Assembly (NCBI GenBank): GCA_031255615.1
Contig: JAIRSD010000058.1
Coordinates: 1-47,522, forward strand
Source of the DNA: Treponema sp.
Lineage (GTDB): Bacteria > Spirochaetota > Spirochaetia > Treponematales > Breznakiellaceae
Direction: 5' to 3'
DNA: 47,522 nucleotides
Position 1 is the stretch's first letter; the number at the start of each line of letters is the position of its first letter. The notes beneath the pieces were generated by a model that ran no database searches, was not told the origin of the DNA, and saw nothing but the letters and a program-made list of their open reading frames with translations. Shown here in pieces: positions 25,087 through 35,132 of the stretch. The position numbers and the translations under genes were made by a program.

Positions 25087-26058
25087 TTATCCCCGGTCAA
25101 TCAAGCGCTGACGCGCCTTTCTATGGGCAGGATCGACCCGGACCGCCCGCCGCCATTCCGCCCACGCCCGGGCCGTTTCCCCCCGCTTTGCATATAATTC
25201 CCCCAGCCGGTAATACGCCTCCGCATCCCCGCCGGTTTCACCCAGTATAAGCTGGTACTGATTTTCCGCTTCTCTGGCATTTCCCTCCTCCGTCAGAATT
25301 TCGGCATAGAGAAGCCGCCCCACGGTGATGGTATTGATATCCCGGGATGTCTCGATACAACGAATAAGGTAGGGTTTTGCCATGGCAAGGTATTCGCCCT
25401 GGGGCGCTTCCCCGTCAATATCCCCTAAGGCCATATAGGATCGGGCAATGGAAATGAGCAGGAGGTCCGAGGGCCCCGATTCATCCTGGGGCGCCAAAAC
25501 CTGGGCGAAAGCCGCAATACTGGAACGGTAATCATGGATACGGGCATAGGAAAGCCCCAGGAATTCGTTTATATCCCGGCCCCGAAAGGATAGAACCTGG
25601 GCCTGTTCCAGAAAAGCCACCGCCAAATCCGCAAAGGCCGGCCCCTTATGGTAATAAGCCTTACCAAGGACATAGTAGAGTTCTCCCGGATTGGACACCT
25701 GCCTGGTCAATAAAGCCTTCCGGAGAGACCACACACATTGATCGATGAATTTGAGGGTATCCGAACTGTTAATCTGGGCAATCCCAAGCTGATAGGCGGA
25801 AAAACCGTTGATGGTAAGGGCCAGACAATCCAGGGGTTTTTCACTTAATTCCTGTTTACTAAATTCAAAAGCCTCAACATAGGCCCCGGACTCCCAAAGG
25901 TCAAGCAATTCCTTTTTTGTGTTGCCTGCCCCTTGCAGGTTAAAACTTACAAAAACAGCCGCCAAGACCAGGGAAGCCGCGGCCAGGATCATTAAAACCC
26001 GGCGAACAACATAAACCCGGTGGAAATAAGAGGCTGTTCGGTTTTTTTCTTTACCCAT
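25087..26058 (-). CDS. Membrane-anchored TPR protein preceding mreB
   Basis: The product (323 residues) has one N-terminal membrane segment ([20 protein letters not shown], about residues 21-40) and then TPR repeats, of which [20 protein letters not shown] near the C-terminus (about 280-300) and [20 protein letters not shown] (about 126-145) are clear. Such repeats bind other proteins. Its position as first gene of the mre operon suggests a partner of the shape machinery, which is inference. The start at 26058 follows a promoter by 13 bases. Confidence 0.8.
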   Translation of the reverse strand: MGKEKNRTASYFHRVYVVRRVLMILAAASLVLAAVFVSFNLQGAGNTKKELLDLWESGAYVEAFEFSKQELSEKPLDCLALTINGFSAYQLGIAQINSSDTLKFIDQCVWSLRKALLTRQVSNPGELYYVLGKAYYHKGPAFADLAVAFLEQAQVLSFRGRDINEFLGLSYARIHDYRSSIAAFAQVLAPQDESGPSDLLLISIARSYMALGDIDGEAPQGEYLAMAKPYLIRCIETSRDINTITVGRLLYAEILTEEGNAREAENQYQLILGETGGDAEAYYRLGELYAKRGETARAWAEWRRAVRVDPAHRKARQRLIDRG

Positions 26059-26071
26059 CCATGTTCACCTT

Positions 26072-26100
26072 ATTATAAAGGGAGGAGGGAAGTCAATTAA
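26072..26100 (-). promoter_or_regulatory. Promoter of the TPR-mreBCD-mrdA-rodA operon
   Basis: A perfect -10 box TATAAT (26072-26077 on the minus strand) is preceded after 17 bases by a poor -35 box TTAATT. The start codon of the first gene is 13 bases after the -10 box, so the leader would be about six bases long. Confidence 0.5.
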
Positions 26101-26136
26101 GTAAAAAGCGAAAAAATTTCCACGGATACTTATTTG

Positions 26137-26152
26137 AAAAAAACGATGAACC
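26137..26152 (-). terminator. 3' end and T-run of the RNase P RNA gene
   Basis: The closing strand of helix P1 (GGTTCATCG) is followed directly by seven T on the minus strand (26137-26143). The run after a stable stem is a plausible Rho-independent stop for rnpB and the genes before it. Confidence 0.55.
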
Positions 26153-26608
26153 ATAAGCCGGGTTCTGTGGCCAAATACCCGCGGGCGCTTTGGCCTTGAC
26201 TGCCATCTGTCTTGGACCGGCCTTACGGACGGCCTCCGGAGAAAATTCTCCGGCAATCTACCTGCGTTTGACCAACGGGCCGCTGGCGCGAAAGCAGTCT
26301 TTCGCTACGCCGCTTGATTTTGCTCCTGATGAGGTTTGCCGGCCAATGCCGTTGCCGGCATTGCGGTGGGCTCTTACCCTCGCCATTTCACCATTACCGC
26401 CCAAAAACCGCCCCTTTCGGGGCCGTCTTCCGGGGCTGTATCTTTTCTGTTGCGCTTTCTGTCGGAAAGGGCTTTAGCCCCTTCCGCCCGGGGGTTACCC
26501 GGCATCATGCCCTACGGAGCCCGGACTTTCCTCGAACGGCATCCGTGCCCTCCTCCGTCCCGCGGATCGGGGCTTTCCCGGATCCCTCCGCGGCAGCCTG
26601 GTTCATCG
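26144..26608 (-). ncRNA. rnpB: RNase P RNA, bacterial class A
   Basis: This is the catalytic RNA that trims the 5' ends of tRNA precursors. On the minus strand the universal blocks appear in the right order: GAGGAAAGTCCGGGCTCC near the 5' side (about 26520-26537), GGCGAGGGTAAGAGCCCACC in the middle (about 26365-26385), AGACAGATGGCAG (about 26200-26212) and ACAGAACCCGGCTTA at the 3' side (about 26154-26168). Helix P1 closes the molecule: CGATGAACC at 26608-26600 pairs with GGTTCATCG at 26152-26144. About 465 bases is longer than the usual 350-400, because of extra stems between the first and second blocks. It lies after the zinc-ribbon gene on the same strand; the 149 bases between them hold no gene and no convincing promoter. 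Confidence 0.93.
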
Positions 26609-26757
26609 TTAAAAAAACAAAAGGATCATTACCCCAAACCCGGTTTAAGTTTGAAACGCCCAATTAGAAAAGCGGGCCAAGGCCCTCCCCTCCATCTAAA
26701 ACAATCTCGGGATCCAAGAAGATCCCCCAAAAATCAACCGGTTTTCAGGCGCGAGCT

Positions 26758-27597
26758 TTATTCCTCGTAATCCACATTCACCTTTTCTTCTTCCTCCTCA
26801 TCTTCAAATTCTTCTTCTTCCATATCATCAAGATCGGAAAGGCTCCCCCCATCCTCGACATCAAAGAAATCTTCCTGCCCTTCCTCCGCCTCTTCATAAT
26901 AGAGGATTCGCGAACAATAGGGGCAAAAGACGATTTCCTCCCCCTGGCGGACGGTATTGGCAAATTGAACCGGCAGGATCATGTGGCAGCCCATACAGAC
27001 CCCGCCCCGGATAGCCACGATGCCCCGGCCCATCTTATTACGGATGATCCGTTCAAACTTAAAAAGGACCTCCTGATCCATACCGGAGGAGAGTTCCTTC
27101 TCCCGCGATATCAGGTCTTCGAGCTTGGCCTTTTTCTCCGCTATCTCCGTTTCCACCCCCGAACGCTGGGCGGATAACTCTATTTCCTGTTGCTCGATCA
27201 AGGCGTCGGTTTGTTTAATCTGTTCGGTTAAATCCGCCATAAGCCGTTCTTCCCGCTGTAGATCCTTCCGGTACTGCTGTTCTTTTTCCGCGGCATCCCG
27301 AATCTCTTTTTCCAGGGCCTCAATTTCCCGGGGAGTCGTCACCAGATCCATGGTTTTTTCGGCCCTTTCCCGGTGAATCTCGGCATCTATCAGGAGGTTG
27401 CGGAATTCAGATTCAGCGACCCGTGTTTTTTCCTGTTCCACACTCTTTTCCACATAAGTCCGTTTGAACCGGGTAAGGATCTCCTCTTGGGTAACCAGAA
27501 TTTTAGGAATTTCCTGAATATCCTGCTCCAGGACTATCTTTTCCGACAGAATGTCCTGTAGGATTTGCAGTTTTTTAAGCACCTCTTCCATTGCCAT
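26758..27597 (-). CDS. Coiled-coil zinc-ribbon protein (DUF164/CT398 type)
   Basis: The product (279 residues) has a long N-terminal coiled coil (about 1-180, with IEALEKEIRDAAEKEQQYRK and DALIEQQEIELSAQRSGVET), then a C4 zinc ribbon: GVCMGCHMILPVQF and VFCPYCSRILYYEE (about 195-235, two CxxC pairs). The last 45 residues are almost all acidic. In other bacteria related proteins have been connected with sigma-54 or flagellar functions; here the neighbour rpoD and the sigma-54 activator elsewhere in the window make a role in transcription possible but unproven. It starts ten bases after rpoD. Confidence 0.82.
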   Translation of the reverse strand: MAMEEVLKKLQILQDILSEKIVLEQDIQEIPKILVTQEEILTRFKRTYVEKSVEQEKTRVAESEFRNLLIDAEIHRERAEKTMDLVTTPREIEALEKEIRDAAEKEQQYRKDLQREERLMADLTEQIKQTDALIEQQEIELSAQRSGVETEIAEKKAKLEDLISREKELSSGMDQEVLFKFERIIRNKMGRGIVAIRGGVCMGCHMILPVQFANTVRQGEEIVFCPYCSRILYYEEAEEGQEDFFDVEDGGSLSDLDDMEEEEFEDEEEEEKVNVDYEE

Positions 27598-27607
27598 CTG
27601 ATCCCCC

Positions 27608-29368
27608 CTAGTGATCCAGGTAGTCTTTTAGTTTCCGGCTCCGTATAGGATGCCGCAGCCGCCTTAGGGCTTTGGCTTCGATTTGCCGAATCCGCTCCCG
27701 CGTAACGTTGAAGTAGAGTCCTACCTCTTCCAGGGTAAGGGAATAACCGTCATCCAAACCGAAACGCATCTTAAGTACCTCCTGTTCCCGGGCCGGGAGG
27801 GTGGAAAGCACCCTGGAAATATGATCCTGCAGCAAGGTGAAAGCGGTCTGGTTGGCGGGATTCTCCACATCCTTGTCTTCGATAAAATCTCCCAGGAGAG
27901 AATCTTCCTCCTCCCCGATGGGAGTTTCCAGGCTTATAGGTTCCCGGGCGACATTTTTTACTGCCTTTACCTTTAGGGCCGCCCAGCCAAGCCGTTCCGC
28001 TATTTCTTCGTCCGTGGGCTCCCTGCCCAAGACCTGCATAAGCTGCCGGCTTTCCCGGACGACCTTATTGATCTGTTCGATCATGTGGACCGGCACCCGG
28101 ATGGTCCGGGCCTGATCTGAAATGGAACGGGTAATCGCCTGTCTAATCCACCAGGTAGCGTAGGTGGAAAACTTAAAGCCCTTCTTGTATTCAAATTTTT
28201 CCACCGCCTTGATAAGGCCGATGTTTCCTTCCTGGACAAGATCGAAGAAATGAAGCCCCCGGTTTGTATATTTCTTGGCAATGGACACCACAAGCCGCAG
28301 ATTAGCCTTGATAAGCCGGTCCTTGGCATTTTTCATCATTACCCGGCCGCGGCTGATCTCCTTGGCCATAAGGTTGATGCTCTCGATAGTTTCCTCAAAT
28401 TCCGCTTCCATCTGGTGAATTTTCTTCTCCGTCACCTGGATATGGCGGATCTTCTCTTTGATTTCGTCGGAACTTAGGCCCAATTCCCGCTCCAACTGTT
28501 CCCTTTCGTCTTTAAGGGTCAGCCTGCGGCCGATGGCTCTCAGTTCCTTGAGGGATTCTACCCGCAGATGCTTTTCGATGCGTTCCTGTTCCTTACGGAA
28601 CCGTTTGATTTTTTTGGATGCCTGAATAAATTTCTCGGAAAAACCGGTAATCTCTTCCTGGTGAATCTCCACCTGGTTGATCACCCCCATGATACGGCGG
28701 CGGATATCCAGGAGTTCGCGATCCTCAAAGAAATTCCCCCCCCGGGCAATGATATGCCGCTTTAGTTCTATGTACATCCTTAGATCCGGAAGGATTAACT
28801 TGATGGTTTCCTTGTAGTTCTGCAAAAGCCGACGGCGTTCGGTCATTTGCTCGGTCATCTCTTTCTTTGAAAGGTTAAGTTCTCTAATGTCCTTTTTGGG
28901 GTTCAGCTTTTGGTAGATATGATGAAATTCGGGAATAATCATCCCCGATTCCCTGATCACGCCCTTGATGATGTTCTCCCCTTCTTCCATTTGTTTGGAT
29001 AGCTCAACTTCCTGCTCCGCGGTAAGGAGGTTTTCCCGGCCAATCTCCCGCAGGTAAAGCCTGATAGGATCGTCCACGGAAGATTCTTTGTCGTTATAGA
29101 TGAGCCGCTTCTTTTCGGCGTTTGAGGGCTTGCGGGGCGCCGCCCCCCCCTCGTCTTCTCCGGGATTCTCCTCCTCGATAAGCTGGACGTTGTTCGTTTC
29201 AAGCAAAACCAGGACCTGATCAATCTTATCCGAGTTGGCGATGTGTTCAGGAAGATAGTCCGAAAGCTCTTCGTAGGAAAGGGTCTTCTTATCCTTTGCA
29301 TGTTCGATGAGCTTGATAACCGCGGGATCAAGGGATATATCTTGGGTCTGTGTTTCCATCATGGCCAT
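27608..29368 (-). CDS. rpoD: Primary RNA polymerase sigma factor (sigma-70)
   Basis: The product (586 residues) is the housekeeping sigma factor. Region 1.1 is at the N-terminus, region 1.2 starts at [20 protein letters not shown] (about 98-117), region 2 includes [20 protein letters not shown] and [20 protein letters not shown] (about 375-415), and region 4 includes [20 protein letters not shown] and [20 protein letters not shown] near the C-terminus. A non-conserved insert of about 200 residues lies between 1.2 and 2, as in other primary sigmas. The start at 29368 overlaps the dnaG stop by ten bases; the in-frame ATGs at 29362 and 29359 are alternatives. dnaG-rpoD is the classic macromolecular-synthesis pair. 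Confidence 0.96.
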   Translation of the reverse strand: MAMMETQTQDISLDPAVIKLIEHAKDKKTLSYEELSDYLPEHIANSDKIDQVLVLLETNNVQLIEEENPGEDEGGAAPRKPSNAEKKRLIYNDKESSVDDPIRLYLREIGRENLLTAEQEVELSKQMEEGENIIKGVIRESGMIIPEFHHIYQKLNPKKDIRELNLSKKEMTEQMTERRRLLQNYKETIKLILPDLRMYIELKRHIIARGGNFFEDRELLDIRRRIMGVINQVEIHQEEITGFSEKFIQASKKIKRFRKEQERIEKHLRVESLKELRAIGRRLTLKDEREQLERELGLSSDEIKEKIRHIQVTEKKIHQMEAEFEETIESINLMAKEISRGRVMMKNAKDRLIKANLRLVVSIAKKYTNRGLHFFDLVQEGNIGLIKAVEKFEYKKGFKFSTYATWWIRQAITRSISDQARTIRVPVHMIEQINKVVRESRQLMQVLGREPTDEEIAERLGWAALKVKAVKNVAREPISLETPIGEEEDSLLGDFIEDKDVENPANQTAFTLLQDHISRVLSTLPAREQEVLKMRFGLDDGYSLTLEEVGLYFNVTRERIRQIEAKALRRLRHPIRSRKLKDYLDH

Positions 29369-31179
29369 ACCTTATCTTCCTTCAAGTGGCGTAATTCAGT
29401 ATCGATGTGTATCTTCTCTGCCAGAAGTTCATCGAGCCGGTCCTGCCGCCCCTGGGCGGCGGGATTATGCTCCAGGCCGTGCAGTTCCGCCGCTATATCG
29501 GAAAGCCTGCGCCTGAGCCTTTTTTGATTGAGTCTGTTGATTCCATCCTTCATAAGCTGCCCGGGATTTCCCGAAAATTCCCTGGATACACCCTTACCCA
29601 CCACGTAATTCCGTAAAGGAACCGAAGATATACGAGATAAAATAGCATCGGCGCCGCTTTCATCGCGGACATAGCACTCTTCCATGGCAATAAAGAGTTC
29701 CCTGGCAGCCGTGTCTTCAATCTCCTCTACTCTTACGATCCTGCGAAACTCCGGGTACAGTCCAAAATTTACCAAAACCAGTGTGAGAAGCCCCAGTTCG
29801 TCATTCATCTGCGGAGGCCCCTCTCCCTCCGGCGGCGGCGGCTTTTTTCCGGTAAACCTCCGGTTATAATCGTTTAGGATTGCCGTTCGATCTGCCCCCA
29901 ATGCGTCCGCAACGGCCCCGAAACAAGCATCCCGCGAAATTTCCGAATCCAGAAGCTCCAAATAAGGAAACAGAAAGGCCGCCGCCTTCGCTTTCCCCTC
30001 AGACCTGGAGATGTCGAAAAGCCGCTTGCTTCGAGAGACAAGATACTCAAAGTCTAGTATAAGACATTGCATTTGTTTATGCAATGCGTCAGGGCCCTGA
30101 TATTTAAGGATATCCGCCGGATCCTTGAAATTGTCCTCCCCCTCTCCCTGATTCCGGTCCGGAACAACCACGGCGCAGGCCAGGCCGTTCTTCCGGCAGG
30201 TAAGAATCGCCTTTACCGCGGCGTTTTGCCCGGCTTCGTCGGAATCGAAAACCAGGTTGATCTGCCCGGCCCAGCGGGCGAGAAGTTTCGCCTGCTCATC
30301 GGTAAAGGCGGTTCCCAAGGGGGCCAATGCGTTAAGGATCCCCGCCTGGTGCAGGGCAATCGCGTCCATATAGCCCTCCGCCAGGTAAGCGGTCTTCGTC
30401 TTTCGTATCTCCGGCAGGGCCAGATCGATGGCAAACAGAGTCTGGCCCTTATGGTATATCTCGGTTTCCCTGGAATTGATGTACTTCGGCCCCTCCCCCG
30501 CCAGGATGCGGCCCCCAAAAGCCACGGTCCGGCCCTGGCGGTCCGCGATGGGGAACATGAGGCGGTTGGAAAAAAAGCTGGATTGGGGATATCGGTCGGA
30601 AAAAAGACCCGACGCGGCCAAAAGGGGGGGCGAAAATCCCTTTTTCGTTAGAAACCCGTAAAGCCAGGACCGATCCGCCGGTGAATACCCCAACCGGAAA
30701 CGCTCCATCATCTCCCGGCTGATTCCCCGGGAGATAATATACTCTTTCGCCGCGGATCCTTCGGGTTTTTTCATAAAAAAATAGTGAAAACTCACCGAAA
30801 CTCCCCGGTAAAGCTCAATAAGCCCCTCAAGCCGGCTTTTTTTTTCCGGATCCGTATCTTCAACGGCCCCATTTTCCCTGATGATTTCGATGCCGAAGCG
30901 CCGGGCCAGGGTTTCGACAGCCTCCGGGAAGGAGAGCTTATCCATTTCCATGATGAATTTGATAATGCTCCCCCCCTCGCGGCAGCCGAAACAGTAATAC
31001 ATCTTCTTGTCCGGATCCACTGTGAAGGAAGGGGTCCGTTCCTGCCCCCCGGAATGGAAGGGGCAGCGGCCCCAATAACGGCCCCCCCTTTTCTCCAGCC
31101 GTACATAATCCTCCACCACCGCCAGGGCGTCCAGTTTCCTTTCCACTTCCTGTATGGTCGATTGGGCGATACGGCTCAT
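29359..31179 (-). CDS. dnaG: DNA primase
   Basis: The product (606 residues) makes the RNA primers of DNA replication. The N-terminal zinc finger shows CPFH (about 39-42) and CFGC (about 63-66). The primase core follows, and the TOPRIM domain has [20 protein letters not shown] (about 260-279) and [12 protein letters not shown] with the metal-binding acidic residues. The C-terminal helicase-binding region is less conserved. Length is normal. Its start overlaps mltG by four bases. Confidence 0.96.
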   Translation of the reverse strand: MSRIAQSTIQEVERKLDALAVVEDYVRLEKRGGRYWGRCPFHSGGQERTPSFTVDPDKKMYYCFGCREGGSIIKFIMEMDKLSFPEAVETLARRFGIEIIRENGAVEDTDPEKKSRLEGLIELYRGVSVSFHYFFMKKPEGSAAKEYIISRGISREMMERFRLGYSPADRSWLYGFLTKKGFSPPLLAASGLFSDRYPQSSFFSNRLMFPIADRQGRTVAFGGRILAGEGPKYINSRETEIYHKGQTLFAIDLALPEIRKTKTAYLAEGYMDAIALHQAGILNALAPLGTAFTDEQAKLLARWAGQINLVFDSDEAGQNAAVKAILTCRKNGLACAVVVPDRNQGEGEDNFKDPADILKYQGPDALHKQMQCLILDFEYLVSRSKRLFDISRSEGKAKAAAFLFPYLELLDSEISRDACFGAVADALGADRTAILNDYNRRFTGKKPPPPEGEGPPQMNDELGLLTLVLVNFGLYPEFRRIVRVEEIEDTAARELFIAMEECYVRDESGADAILSRISSVPLRNYVVGKGVSREFSGNPGQLMKDGINRLNQKRLRRRLSDIAAELHGLEHNPAAQGRQDRLDELLAEKIHIDTELRHLKEDKVWP

Positions 31180-32234
31180 GAGGAAGAACCTTTAATGTAG
31201 AAGATTCCCGCCCTGATATGGTCGTCGAGGGTTCGGGAAAAATAGTGCCGTCCAGCCTCGGGATCCACCAGGCGAAAGTAAAGATAATCGCTGTCCTGGG
31301 GGCGCAGGGCGGCTTCCATGGCCAGTGCGCCGGGGGAACAGATGGGGCCCGGCGGCAGACCCGGATATACATAGGTATTATAGGGATTCCTGATCTCCGT
31401 ATCCCGGGTATATATTACAGATGGATGGGGCTTCCCCTGAATTTCGGTGATGACGTATTCCACGGTGGCGCAGGATTGCAGGGCCATACCGATCCGCAGA
31501 CGGTTGAGGAAAACCCCCGCCATGAGGGGCGCCTCATCGGCTACCCGGTACTCCCGCTCTATGATGGACCCCAGGACAACCAAATTTTGCAGATCCTTCG
31601 GGATCGTTCCGCCGGACAGCTTCCCAATTTTAGAAAAAAAGTTGTCCGCCATGGCCCGGATAATCAGACCCGGGGGGTAGTCCTTGGGGAAAAGATAGGT
31701 GTCGGGAAAAAGATACCCTTCCACGGTAGGAGCGGAGATTGAATAGGAACTGAGGATTGCCGGATCCTCCGCGGCCTGTAAAAAGTCCCCGGAATCGCAT
31801 ATCCCCGCGTCTTCCAGAATCAGGGCGGTTTTTTTTATGGTAAACCCCTCGGGGATGGTAACCCGTTCCAGCATCTGCCGGCCCTCCACCAGGGCTTTGC
31901 GAATCTGAATCTGCCCCGCCGGAAGCTCCAGCCGGAAGGTCCCGGTCTTGATAAACTGAGAATCCAGGCGGGAAAGGATGTGCCAGAAATAACGGCTTCT
32001 GATAATACCGGCCTCTTCCAGCCGCTTCCCCACCGAGAGGCCGGATTCCCCCTTCCTCACCTCGATAAGAACGGCGCCGCCGGTAATAAGACGCAGACTT
32101 CCCTCGGGATCTTCCCGGGGAGGACCGGGGGGAGGGGAATTCAGGAAAATGACGAAAGCGAAACCGACCGCCAGAAGGCAAAGGAAAAGACCCAAAACGA
32201 GGCTGAAAATTCGGTACAAAATGTAGGATTTCAT
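31176..32234 (-). CDS. mltG: Endolytic peptidoglycan transglycosylase MltG
   Basis: The product (352 residues) cuts nascent glycan strands at the membrane and so sets their length. One N-terminal membrane anchor (FSLVLGLFLCLLAVGFAFVI, about 10-29) is followed by a LysM-like part (VRKGESGLSVGKRLEEAGII) and the YceG catalytic domain: VEGYLFPDTYLFPKD, LVVLGSIIEREYRVADEAPL with the catalytic Glu, and AGVFLNRLRIGMALQSCATV. The usual LQTDPT reads LQSCAT here; the Asp-to-Cys change is outside the catalytic Glu. The gene overlaps dnaG by four bases. Confidence 0.92.
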   Translation of the reverse strand: MKSYILYRIFSLVLGLFLCLLAVGFAFVIFLNSPPPGPPREDPEGSLRLITGGAVLIEVRKGESGLSVGKRLEEAGIIRSRYFWHILSRLDSQFIKTGTFRLELPAGQIQIRKALVEGRQMLERVTIPEGFTIKKTALILEDAGICDSGDFLQAAEDPAILSSYSISAPTVEGYLFPDTYLFPKDYPPGLIIRAMADNFFSKIGKLSGGTIPKDLQNLVVLGSIIEREYRVADEAPLMAGVFLNRLRIGMALQSCATVEYVITEIQGKPHPSVIYTRDTEIRNPYNTYVYPGLPPGPICSPGALAMEAALRPQDSDYLYFRLVDPEAGRHYFSRTLDDHIRAGIFYIKGSSS

Positions 32235-32237
32235 CTC

Positions 32238-33179
32238 CTATAACTCAATCTCTAAGCCCTCGGTGGCAAGGGAAAGTTCGACGCCCTTGATATTCATCCG
32301 CTCCAGGTACCAAGCCGCGGATTGCAGCATATTGTAGAGTTTATGATCGCCGTAGGTGGGATCATGGTGAAACAGAACCATGTGCTTGATGTTCCAGTTC
32401 GCGGCAAAATCCGCGGCCATGCTAAAAGCGTTGTGGCCCCAGTTGTACTTCTCGATGGCCTCCCCCAGGGTGTATTGGCAGTCGATGATAATGAGGTCCG
32501 TATTCCGAAAAAACTGGGTGTTTTCCCTGTCCCGGGAAAAGTCCGCGGCGGTAAGTTCCGTATCCGTGGCGTAGACGACGCGGCGTTTTCCGTCGCTTAT
32601 CCGGTAGGAATAGCAGCCCCCCGGATGGTTCATCGCCTTGTAAAAGATTTCAAGGCCCCCCACATTGACGGGGCCGTTGAGGATATGAAAAGTCCGTTTG
32701 CTCCCCATAGTATCCATACGGACAGGAAAGAGAGGGGGGCGCATTTGGGACTGGATGACTTCTTCCAGCCCCGCCGAGGGGGAATAAAAATCCAGCTTGA
32801 CGGAAGGATCGTAGGCGGGGCCGAAAAAGGGTAAACCCTGGATATGATCCCAATGAAAGTGGGAAAAGAACAGGTGGTACTGGCCGGGCCTGGGCTGCGT
32901 TTTAGCCATGGCGTTCCCCATTTCCCGTATACCGGAACCCGCGTCAAAGATAAGAATTTCCGGTGAATGGTCCGTGTGGACGGTGATGCAGGGAGTATTC
33001 CCCCCCACGGCGCCGAACAGCCAGGGGGGGAGTCCCGCCATAAAACGCTCCCGGCTTTCCCGATCCGCCAGATCGTCCGCCGTTAAACGGTCGATTATCG
33101 CCGAAATTTTGCTCTTTATCTGCTCCGGCAGGAGGGGAGATGGAAGGGAACCACGGACGCCCCAAAAATTGATACGCAT
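32238..33179 (-). CDS. Metallo-beta-lactamase-fold hydrolase
   Basis: The product (313 residues) shows the metal-binding motif FFSHFHWDHIQGLPFF (HxHxDH, about 104-119), the earlier GNTPCITVHTD and LIFDAGSG strands, a MNHPGGCYSYRI His (about 195-206), ATDTE and a final HH (LFHHDPTYGDH, about 270-280). This pattern fits the group of MBL proteins related to PhnP and RNase Z-like phosphodiesterases. The substrate cannot be told. The start is one base from the YkgJ gene stop and the stop three bases before mltG, so it belongs to the same unit. Confidence 0.83.
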   Translation of the reverse strand: MRINFWGVRGSLPSPLLPEQIKSKISAIIDRLTADDLADRESRERFMAGLPPWLFGAVGGNTPCITVHTDHSPEILIFDAGSGIREMGNAMAKTQPRPGQYHLFFSHFHWDHIQGLPFFGPAYDPSVKLDFYSPSAGLEEVIQSQMRPPLFPVRMDTMGSKRTFHILNGPVNVGGLEIFYKAMNHPGGCYSYRISDGKRRVVYATDTELTAADFSRDRENTQFFRNTDLIIIDCQYTLGEAIEKYNWGHNAFSMAADFAANWNIKHMVLFHHDPTYGDHKLYNMLQSAAWYLERMNIKGVELSLATEGLEIEL

Positions 33180-33641
33180 TTACAACCCGGCCCTTTTGCG
33201 TTCGCGGGTAACAACCGGCTGCGCCAGCCGGGCCTGACGGTATGACTCTATACGGGCCATGCTGTGCAGCTCCCCCTCCCCCATCCCCGGACATTCAAGG
33301 CGGTTTTTTTCCCAAAGCTCGGGGGAAGAAACAATGGAATCCCAAAAAGGAAAGGTCCGGCACTGCAAAGGACGGTTGGGGTATACCAGACAACCGTCCC
33401 GCCAGAAAATACAGTCATAGTTCGCCTTTTCTTTAAGGGAAAGATATTCGGTTTCTTGATCGAAGGACACCCAACGGCACCATGTTTTCATAAATTCCTT
33501 CTGCCCCATACCTTGATCGGCGGCCAGTACGGCCAGATCCTCCCGGGAAAGAAATACATAGCCGCTTTCATAGCGGCAGCAGGAGGAACACCGTTTACAG
33601 GTAAAACGAAGCCCCCCGGCATAAAAAGGCTGCTTTGCCAT
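33180..33641 (-). CDS. YkgJ-type cysteine-cluster protein
   Basis: The product (153 residues) belongs to the zinc/iron-chelating YkgJ (CxxCxxCC) family of unknown function. Two Cys groups are visible: FTCKRCSSCCRYESGYVFLS (about 12-31) and CIFWRDGCLVYPNRPLQCRT (about 82-101), with the family's RPLQCRTFPFW. The open frame extends to 33857, but the part before the ATG at 33641 overlaps the FemX gene and is not family-like. A TTG at 33692 behind GGGAG is a second candidate because it lies only 12 bases after a good -10 box. It is the first gene of the run that includes dnaG and rpoD. Confidence 0.8.
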   Translation of the reverse strand: MAKQPFYAGGLRFTCKRCSSCCRYESGYVFLSREDLAVLAADQGMGQKEFMKTWCRWVSFDQETEYLSLKEKANYDCIFWRDGCLVYPNRPLQCRTFPFWDSIVSSPELWEKNRLECPGMGEGELHSMARIESYRQARLAQPVVTRERKRAGL

Positions 33642-33704
33642 GTGGGTTAAATGCTTTTTAAGCGGTTGTCCTTTGAAAACCGAAGTTCCCAAAAGACTCC
33701 CTCT

Positions 33705-33733
33705 AATATACGACAAAAAATCCGCATAATCAA
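33705..33733 (-). promoter_or_regulatory. Promoter of the ykgJ-mltG-dnaG-rpoD run
   Basis: On the minus strand TTGATT (33733-33728), 17 bases and TATATT (33710-33705) form a good promoter that overlaps the stop codon of the FemX gene. The leader to the ATG at 33641 would be about 60 bases. Confidence 0.5.
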
Positions 33734-34893
33734 TGGGAATTTTTCCTCCGATCCCGCAGGATTTTCCTGCATTTCTCCGCGGTCCTGAAAAGAAAGGCCC
33801 CCAGGGCGCGGCAGGGATAGTCCCAGCTTCCCGGCCGGTGGATGATCCTGCCCCCAAAGCCGGTCTTAAAACGGTAGAGCCCCGCCATGGGGTGGCCGGG
33901 ATCGTCGGAGGGGGGGATGCCGAAAAGATCGTAAGAGGCGCAGCCGTATTCCCCGGCGTCCTTCATGGCCTGCCACTGCAAGGCGTAGGACGCCATGAGG
34001 TTCCGATTCCGGTCCGAGGTCGCGCCGTACAGGTAGACTCCCTGATCGCCCCGGAAAAGGGTAACGATTGCCGCTAGGTCTTCCCCCTGGAAGCCGGCTA
34101 TGTAAAGCCGGAGTTCCGGCCTCCCCGGGGCCGGGTAGTCCCGGCCGCAGGAAAAAAGGGCCTGGTAGTAATCCAGGCTGTGGAGGGCGATGCGATCCCG
34201 CCGGGCGGTCTCCTGAAAGAGGCGGTAAAAAACGGGGAGTTCCTCCGCCCCGGCCCGGCGCGGGACCACCCCGTTGCGGGAGGCAAGGCGGATATTATAG
34301 CGCCACTTTTTGGCCATCCGGTCGAGGATTTCCTCCTCCGGGACGGAGAGGTCCACCAGGACCGTATCGGGGGCCTGGACATCGAAGGGGGCTTTGATAA
34401 GGGGAGAACCGACGGCGGGGGCGGAAATTCCGGCCCCCTCGCTGAACCAGGGGGGATCAAACCGGATAAAACCCAGGTTCCCGGGCAGATGGGGCCGCAG
34501 AATCCGGGCAAGGCGGCCCAGAATCGCGGCGCCGGAGCATCGGCCTTCCGGCGGAAGGGGAACCGGGGGGATATGCTCCGGCGGAAGCTGGGGGCCCCAG
34601 GGGACGTAGGCGAAGGCAAAACCCGGCGCCAGGGACCGGGTCATAACCAGGAGGGGGGTTTCGGCCCCCCCCGTCCAACGAAGCCGGAAGGGGAAGGGGG
34701 TCCAGCCGAAACGGGCCTTAAAGGCCCCCCAAAATCCCGACTGGAGAAAATTTTGAGCCCCGTCGCAATATGCCAGGTCCGCGGCTTCGAGATGTTCCGG
34801 CAGAGCCCCGCCGGAAAAGGCCGCGGTTCCCGCTCTGCCCCCGGCCCGTCCCCCTCCCCCCGCCGCCCCCAAACTACCGGGGAGGCTGCCCAT
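33730..34893 (-). CDS. FemX-like peptidoglycan bridge aminoacyltransferase
   Basis: The product (up to 387 residues) has the double GNAT fold of FemABX proteins, which use aminoacyl-tRNA to add residues to the lipid II stem peptide. Markers are NFLQSGFWGAFKARFGW (about 48-64), FAYVPWGPQL, FIRFDPPWF, ILDRMAKKWRYNIRLASRNG (about 189-208) and VYLYGATSDRNRNLMASYAL with YDLFGIPPS and GLYRFKTGFGG at the end. The start is not secure: the first 35 residues are low-complexity Gly/Ala and the ATG at 34893 has no ribosome site. Its neighbour metG supplies a charged tRNA of another type, so the proximity does not indicate which amino acid is transferred. Confidence 0.85.
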   Translation of the reverse strand: MGSLPGSLGAAGGGGRAGGRAGTAAFSGGALPEHLEAADLAYCDGAQNFLQSGFWGAFKARFGWTPFPFRLRWTGGAETPLLVMTRSLAPGFAFAYVPWGPQLPPEHIPPVPLPPEGRCSGAAILGRLARILRPHLPGNLGFIRFDPPWFSEGAGISAPAVGSPLIKAPFDVQAPDTVLVDLSVPEEEILDRMAKKWRYNIRLASRNGVVPRRAGAEELPVFYRLFQETARRDRIALHSLDYYQALFSCGRDYPAPGRPELRLYIAGFQGEDLAAIVTLFRGDQGVYLYGATSDRNRNLMASYALQWQAMKDAGEYGCASYDLFGIPPSDDPGHPMAGLYRFKTGFGGRIIHRPGSWDYPCRALGAFLFRTAEKCRKILRDRRKNSH

Positions 34894-34981
34894 GGTTCCG
34901 TTTCCGGGGGAAGATCGTACCCAGCCGCGCCTTCGATTTCTTGTTCGGTTTTTTGATCAAAGATGCTTCGAACAGCCAGCA

Positions 34982-35073
34982 CGCGCAAGGGATAGAAGCG
35001 GAATTCCCCGCCCCCGCGGGGGCGGGGAATTGGAGCGGATAGCCCGGTCCCCGCCGGAGGCGGGGATGCGCCC
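34982..35073 (-). repeat. Modular palindrome repeat, copy E
   Basis: Read on the minus strand this copy has GGGCGCAT (35073-35066), stem 0 TCCCCGCC/GGCGGGGA, CCGGGCTATCCGCT (35047-35034), a perfect 30-base palindrome beginning AATTCCCCGC (35031-35002), and CCGCTTCTATCCCTTGCGCG (35001-34982). The sequence after that linker does not form the usual stem 2. It lies between metG and the FemX gene, in the orientation opposite to copy F. Confidence 0.85.
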
Positions 35074-35132
35074 AAAAGAAATTCAACATGCGGCCTGCCG
35101 TACCTGTCTGCATTGGGCATCGCCGCCGGACA

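Noticed and set aside
33642..33857. Extended N-terminus of the YkgJ-type protein
   Set aside because: The extra 72 codons overlap the FemX gene and show no family pattern, though a TTG at 33692 remains possible.
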